Source of the DNA: CAYZPB01 sp964568525 | GTDB taxonomy: Bacteria > Bacillota > Bacilli > Tepidibacillales > Tepidibacillaceae | Assembly: GCA_964568525.1 (NCBI GenBank) | Contig: CAZMPM010000032.1 | Span: forward strand, 1-9,161 | Length of the DNA: 9,161 bases | Reading direction: 5' to 3' | Shown: in pieces, positions 5,747 to 9,161 of the stretch | How positions within the stretch are numbered: position 1 is the first letter of the stretch | How the letters are laid out: the number at the start of each line of letters is the position of its first letter | Position numbers and translations under genes: made by a program | The notes under the pieces: model-generated | Seen by the model: the letters and a program-made list of their open reading frames with translations, nothing else | Databases searched by the model: none | What the model was told of the DNA's origin: nothing

Positions 5747-6076
5747 ATGAAGCTAATCGTTGCGGTCGTACAAGATAAGGATAGTAATAAGCTGAGTAAT
5801 GCACTGTCTGAGCATAATGTGCGTGCTACGAAGTTGGCGAGTACAGGCGGCTTTTTGCGTACGGGTAACACTACCTTTCTGATTGGTGTTGAGGATGATA
5901 GGGTTAAAGCGGTTTTAAAGCTAATTGAGGAGAACTGTATGCGGCGTACACATACTGTATCACCAATCTCGTCTTTTAGTGGAAGTGCAGACGCTTACCT
6001 GTCTTATCCGGTTGAGGTTATGGTTGGCGGCGCTAAGGTTTTTGTTATGCCTATTGAAAGCGTGCATAGCTATTAA
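5747..6076 (+). CDS. darA: cyclic di-AMP receptor DarA (PII-like, YaaQ)
   Basis: DarA is a trimeric PII-like protein that binds the second messenger c-di-AMP, which in Bacillota tunes potassium and osmotic balance; its downstream partner is not settled. The 109 residues match B. subtilis YaaQ closely by eye: MKLIVAVVQDKDSN at the start, LASTGGFLRTGNTTF (30-44), IGVEDDRV, YPVEVMVGGAKVFVMP near the end. R26, T28, F36, L37, N41 and G47, which I recall as ligand-contacting positions in this family, are all present. The start is ATG 5747, with GAGGTG (5735-5740) six bases upstream; a GTG at 5738 would overlap that site and the tmk stop. B. subtilis has yaaR next; here a 44-base gap leads straight to holB. 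Confidence 0.96.
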   Translation: MKLIVAVVQDKDSNKLSNALSEHNVRATKLASTGGFLRTGNTTFLIGVEDDRVKAVLKLIEENCMRRTHTVSPISSFSGSADAYLSYPVEVMVGGAKVFVMPIESVHSY

Positions 6077-6120
6077 AATGATGAGCAACAGTGATCAGTA
6101 AGAATTGAGGGCATAGTTAG

Positions 6121-7059
6121 ATGGTACTAGCGGCGACAGATGGACAGCAACAAATTATAGAACAGCTGCAACAGCAAGTTCGATTGCAACGGATTTCGCA
6201 TGCCTATATTTTTGCTGGGCCACGAGGTGTTGGTAAGTCGGAGGTAGCGCTCAAGTTTGCGATGGTACTTAATTGTTTGGATGAAGCTACAGCGAGCAAA
6301 GGCGAGGTATGTGGCAAATGCAGCAATTGCATTCGCATCAGAGGCGGCAACCACCCTGATATACTCTGGATTGCTCCCGATGGCAAATCAATCAAAATCG
6401 ACCAGATCAGGCAGACACAGAGAGATATTGGATTTAAAGCGGTCGATGCACGTTACAAACTTTTTATTATTGAGCAAGCGGAGGCGCTAACCGATCAGGC
6501 AGCGAATAGTCTGCTAAAGCTGTTGGAAGAGCCGATAAATAATATTGTTTCGATTTTGCTGATTGAAAATTACCAGCAACTGTTGCCGACGATTCGCTCG
6601 CGGGCGCAACTGTTCAGTTTTCAACCGCAGGAGCCTTTTGTGATGATAGAGGCAAGTATCGAAAATGGCAGTGAACTGATTGCCATGCTTAAAAGCATAG
6701 TGGTAGAATGGACGGAGGAAATAGTTTTTCGTAAGTATTCTGCTTTGCAGCGTGTGGCGAATCAACTAATCAAGGAGCAGGAAATTAAAGATAATATCCA
6801 ACTCCTGCTTGATATGCTATTATTATGGTATCGCGATTTATTAGATTTTAAGTTGGGAAGAGTAGAGGGCGCTACGTACAAAGGCCTCAATTACCCAGAA
6901 CAGTCTGATGTGCTTAAGCGACAGTCGAAATTATTTACTGAGGATAATTTAATAAACCAGACAGAAGGAATATTAGAAGCTAAAAAACGGCTGGATTATA
7001 ATGCGAATCTCCAGTTAACATTGGAGCAGATAATCTTTTCGCAATGGGAGGGAATATAA
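6121..7059 (+). CDS. holB: DNA polymerase III subunit delta prime (clamp loader)
   Basis: Delta prime is the stator subunit of the clamp loader and works with DnaX and delta to load the beta clamp. The 312-residue product is DnaX-like at the N terminus: RISHAYIFAGPRGVGKSE (24-41) contains a P-loop, and C52, C64, C67 and C70 form a zinc site. The Walker B equivalent is IEQAE (117-121) rather than DEVH, matching the degenerate IEHAD-type sequence of Bacillota delta prime and arguing against catalysis. SRAQ (160-163) occupies the arginine-finger position, and NSLLKLLEEP precedes it. A helical C-terminal collar domain follows. The ribosome binding site GAGGG (6107-6111) is nine bases from the ATG. 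The ricT start lies three bases after the stop. Confidence 0.95.
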   Translation: MVLAATDGQQQIIEQLQQQVRLQRISHAYIFAGPRGVGKSEVALKFAMVLNCLDEATASKGEVCGKCSNCIRIRGGNHPDILWIAPDGKSIKIDQIRQTQRDIGFKAVDARYKLFIIEQAEALTDQAANSLLKLLEEPINNIVSILLIENYQQLLPTIRSRAQLFSFQPQEPFVMIEASIENGSELIAMLKSIVVEWTEEIVFRKYSALQRVANQLIKEQEIKDNIQLLLDMLLLWYRDLLDFKLGRVEGATYKGLNYPEQSDVLKRQSKLFTEDNLINQTEGILEAKKRLDYNANLQLTLEQIIFSQWEGI

Positions 7060-7062
7060 CTC

Positions 7063-7881
7063 GTGCAAAGAGTGGTAGGAGTACGCTTTAAAGAAGCGGG
7101 TAAGATATATTATTTTGACCCTGGCAAGTATAAGCTGGGTAAGGATCAACATGTTATAGTTGAGACCGCACGCGGTGTTGAGTATGGCGAGGTTGTGATA
7201 GGTGAAAAAGAGGTTAAGAAGAGCGAGCTTGTTGCTCCGCTTAAAAAAGTAATGCGTATTGCCAGCTCGCAAGATGCTGAAACAGTTAGGCAGAATCGTG
7301 AAGATACGGCTGAAACCTTTCGCATCTGCCAGGAAAAGATTGCTGAGCATGAGCTGGATATGAATCTCATTGATGTGGAATATACTTTTGACCGTAACAA
7401 AATCATCTTCTATTTTACGGCTGAGGGACGGATTGATTTTCGCGAACTGGTTAAAGATTTAGCAGCGATTTTTCGAACACGCATCGAACTCCGACAAGTT
7501 GGTGTTCGTGATGAGGCGAAACTGATTGGCGGTATAGGTCAGTGCGGGAGAGAACTATGCTGCAAAACATTTCTTGGTGAATTCGAACCGGTTTCGATAA
7601 AGATGGCGAAAGATCAAAATTTATCGCTTAATCCGATTAAAATTAGTGGACTATGTTCGCGTTTGATGTGCTGTTTAAAATACGAGAGTTGCAATTATGA
7701 GAGTAAAGGCGACAGTGTCCATTACCCAGCAATTGGCAGCAATGTAATGACATCGCTTGGTGCTGGACGCGTAAAAGAGGTCAATAAGCGTGAAAAAATA
7801 GTTCTGATTGAACTTAGCGATACGAAAAAAATAGAATCATTTCCATTAGATGAGGTAGCTGAAGGCGATGAAGAGTTTTAA
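7063..7881 (+). CDS. ricT: RicT (YaaT), PSP1-domain regulator of RNA processing
   Basis: In B. subtilis RicT forms the Y-complex with RicA and RicF. This complex carries [4Fe-4S] clusters, stimulates RNase Y-dependent mRNA maturation and affects sporulation, competence and biofilm formation. The 272 residues resemble YaaT along nearly the whole length: VVGVRFKEAGKIYYFDPG at the start, VETARGVEYGEVV, the PSP1 region with DVEYTFDRNKIIFYFTA and GRIDFRELVKDLA, then KMAKDQNLSLNPIKISGL. Cysteines C161, C166 and C167 (CGRELCC) and C198, C203 and C204 (CSRLMCC) match the cluster-ligand positions. The second motif has Ser where CGRLMCC is usual, and C210 is an extra nearby cysteine. The start is GTG at 7063, with GGGAGGG at 7046-7052. 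The region after residue 215 is less conserved. Confidence 0.96.
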   Translation: MQRVVGVRFKEAGKIYYFDPGKYKLGKDQHVIVETARGVEYGEVVIGEKEVKKSELVAPLKKVMRIASSQDAETVRQNREDTAETFRICQEKIAEHELDMNLIDVEYTFDRNKIIFYFTAEGRIDFRELVKDLAAIFRTRIELRQVGVRDEAKLIGGIGQCGRELCCKTFLGEFEPVSIKMAKDQNLSLNPIKISGLCSRLMCCLKYESCNYESKGDSVHYPAIGSNVMTSLGAGRVKEVNKREKIVLIELSDTKKIESFPLDEVAEGDEEF

Positions 7882-7900
7882 ATATGGCGAGATAAGTAGT

Positions 7901-8230
7901 ATGAGCAAAAATGAATTATATATGCAGGTTACTGGCATCGAAGGTGAAATTGCTGATATTCATAATGAGATGCTTGAGTTAAAGCAGCGAATAATTGCAT
8001 TGATTGAGGAGAACCAGCGCCTTATGATGGAGAATGAACAATTGCAAGCTCAGTTGCAGGAACAGCTGGGTTCAGTTGTTACTGAAGTATATAGTGAGAA
8101 GCCTGTTGGAGAGGGCTACGATAATTTAACGCGCATCTATAATGAGGGTTTTCACGTCTGCAATTTGCATTATGGTGGGTTGCGTAGCGAAGGCGACTGT
8201 CTATTCTGCCTCGCCTTTCTGAATAAATAA
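7901..8230 (+). CDS. yabA: replication initiation control protein YabA
   Basis: YabA limits re-initiation of replication by bridging DnaA and the beta clamp (DnaN). The 109-residue product has a long N-terminal coiled coil (about residues 8-57, rich in Glu, Gln and Leu) that makes the tetramer. After a short linker come GEGYDNLTRIYNEGFHVC and a C-terminal zinc-binding cluster: H85, C87, H90, C100, C103. The ending CLFCLAFLNK is typical. The start ATG 7901 matches the length and the MxKxEL opening of the B. subtilis protein. An in-frame ATG at 7868, overlapping ricT, would add 11 residues, and the ribosome binding site near 7901 (GGCGAG at 7886-7891) is weak, so the start is not certain. Proximity to dnaX and holB fits its role. 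Confidence 0.95.
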   Translation: MSKNELYMQVTGIEGEIADIHNEMLELKQRIIALIEENQRLMMENEQLQAQLQEQLGSVVTEVYSEKPVGEGYDNLTRIYNEGFHVCNLHYGGLRSEGDCLFCLAFLNK

Positions 8231-8232
8231 GT

Positions 8233-8261
8233 AAAACTCTTAGATTGCTAAGAGTTTTTTT
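8233..8261 (+). terminator. intrinsic terminator after yabA
   Basis: AAAACTCTTAG (8233-8243) and CTAAGAGTTTT (8248-8258) form a perfect 11-base-pair stem with a four-base loop, followed by a T tract to 8261. It begins two bases after the yabA stop and should end most transcription from the dnaX block. The hairpin with its A-rich upstream side could also act on the opposite strand, but no minus-strand gene is seen there. Confidence 0.9.
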
Positions 8262-8280
8262 AATAGGCGGTGTGAGAATA

Positions 8281-9161
8281 ATGAGCGGTTCAGAACGGAT
8301 CGATTACTTAACAGAAAAACTTAAAATAATCCAGAGTCGTGAGGTCTTTTCCTTTTCAATTGATGCAGTTCTGCTGGCCAATTTTTCTAAACCGCGTAAG
8401 CAAGGTCGTATAGTGGATCTGTGTACCGGAAACGGTGTAATACCGCTACTGCTAACAAAATGGAGTAAGGCCGATATTTACGGTGTGGAGATTCAGGACC
8501 GATTGGCGGATATGGCGCGACGCAGTGTGGCGCTAAACGAACTAGATGAACAAATTACGATTTTGACGGCTGATTTAAAGGATTCGCCCAGGCTATTGGG
8601 GAAGGACAGTATCGACTTAGTCACTGTCAATCCGCCTTATTTACCGATAACTGGCAATGAGCATAACCTGAATCGTCACTACGCTATTGCGCGCCACGAA
8701 TTGTCAACCAACCTTCGCGAGGTGGTTAATATTAGTTCGCAACTGTTAAAAGCTGGTGGGAGGTTGGCGATGGTGCACCGAGCCTCGCGTCTATCTGATA
8801 TTATGGCGGAGCTGCGCGCGGAGCGACTTGAGCCGAAGCGGATTCGTTTTGTGCAGCCGAGTGAGGATAAGGAAGCAACGATGGTGCTGGTTGAGGCGAT
8901 TAAGGATGGCGGAAAGGAGTTGCATGTGCTGCCGCCGTTGGTTGTATATCTTGCGCCGGGCGAATATAGTGAAGAAATTATGCAGATTTATTTCGGGGAT
9001 GATCGGGAGTTAGGCAACGATGAACTACATTATGTCTATGTTTTGCAGTGTGGAGATGGGAGTTTTTATACGGGCTACACTAATAATTTAGAAGAGCGTG
9101 TCAACAAGCATCAATCGGGCAAAGCTGCTAAATATACGCGCGGACGTCTGCCGGTAGAGCT
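8281..9161 (+). CDS. TrmN6-like tRNA methyltransferase fused to a GIY-YIG nuclease domain (3' end outside window)
   Basis: The frame is open from ATG 8281 to the window edge (293 codons). Residues 1 to about 240 are a YabB/TrmN6-type Rossmann methyltransferase: FSIDAVLLANF (25-35), SAM-binding VDLCTGNGVIPLLL (45-58), acidic GVEIQ (68-72) and the catalytic NPPY (117-120) for amino-group methylation. The E. coli homologue makes N6-methyladenosine at position 37 of tRNA-Val. From about residue 250, HYVYVLQCGDGSFYTGYTNN then LEERVNKH matches the start of a YazA-type GIY-YIG domain, with Y266, R273 and H277 at expected catalytic or core positions. In B. subtilis these are separate genes, yabB and yazA. 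No in-frame stop separates them, and the nearest ATG (9020) is in another frame. AGGCGGTG (8265-8272) is the ribosome binding site. The preceding terminator means it depends on readthrough or an unseen promoter. Confidence 0.93.
   Translation, partial: MSGSERIDYLTEKLKIIQSREVFSFSIDAVLLANFSKPRKQGRIVDLCTGNGVIPLLLTKWSKADIYGVEIQDRLADMARRSVALNELDEQITILTADLKDSPRLLGKDSIDLVTVNPPYLPITGNEHNLNRHYAIARHELSTNLREVVNISSQLLKAGGRLAMVHRASRLSDIMAELRAERLEPKRIRFVQPSEDKEATMVLVEAIKDGGKELHVLPPLVVYLAPGEYSEEIMQIYFGDDRELGNDELHYVYVLQCGDGSFYTGYTNNLEERVNKHQSGKAAKYTRGRLPVE

Noticed and set aside
8756..9013. 85-codon plus-strand frame inside the methyltransferase region
   Set aside because: Its Arg/Trp/Cys-rich translation is a shadow; the overlapping frame has clear methyltransferase and GIY-YIG motifs.

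Overview
The window comes from a Bacillota chromosome, most likely a member of the Bacilli or a close relative. The evidence is a long Bacillus-type SRP RNA with an Alu domain, followed by the conserved Bacilli gene order dnaX - ebfC/yaaK - recR - (yaaO-like decarboxylase) - tmk - darA/yaaQ - holB - ricT/yaaT - yabA - yabB/trmN6 - yazA-like. GTG and TTG starts with strong Shine-Dalgarno sites also fit. I cannot name the genus.

Left edge (1 to about 315): this is the start of a type II CRISPR-Cas system. The first 105 bases encode, on the minus strand, the N-terminal 35 residues of a Cas9-like protein, including the RuvC-I motif (GLDVGTNSIGYAV). Divergent from it on the plus strand is a short RNA unit. 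It has a consensus promoter, an anti-repeat-like segment, two small hairpins and an intrinsic terminator, which is the layout expected of a tracrRNA. A candidate cas9 promoter lies beyond the tracrRNA, so the cas9 leader may run antisense through the whole tracrRNA. No CRISPR repeats are in the window; the rest of the locus should lie to the left.

Middle (338 to 8261): the SRP RNA gene has its own promoter and terminator, and the promoter of dnaX begins inside that terminator's T tract. A tightly packed plus-strand block follows. It encodes the clamp-loader tau subunit, a nucleoid protein, RecR, an unrecognised 58-residue protein, an Orn/Lys/Arg-decarboxylase-family PLP enzyme, thymidylate kinase, the c-di-AMP receptor DarA, clamp-loader delta prime, RicT and the replication-initiation regulator YabA. 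It ends at a strong intrinsic terminator. The theme is replication and repair (DnaX, HolB, RecR, Tmk, YabA) plus signalling and RNA regulation (DarA, RicT). The yaaL and yaaR genes found here in Bacillus subtilis are absent.

Right edge (8281 to the end): one open frame starts as a TrmN6/YabB-type methyltransferase and runs without a stop into a YazA-like GIY-YIG nuclease domain. These are two separate adjacent genes in B. subtilis. The frame runs off the window.
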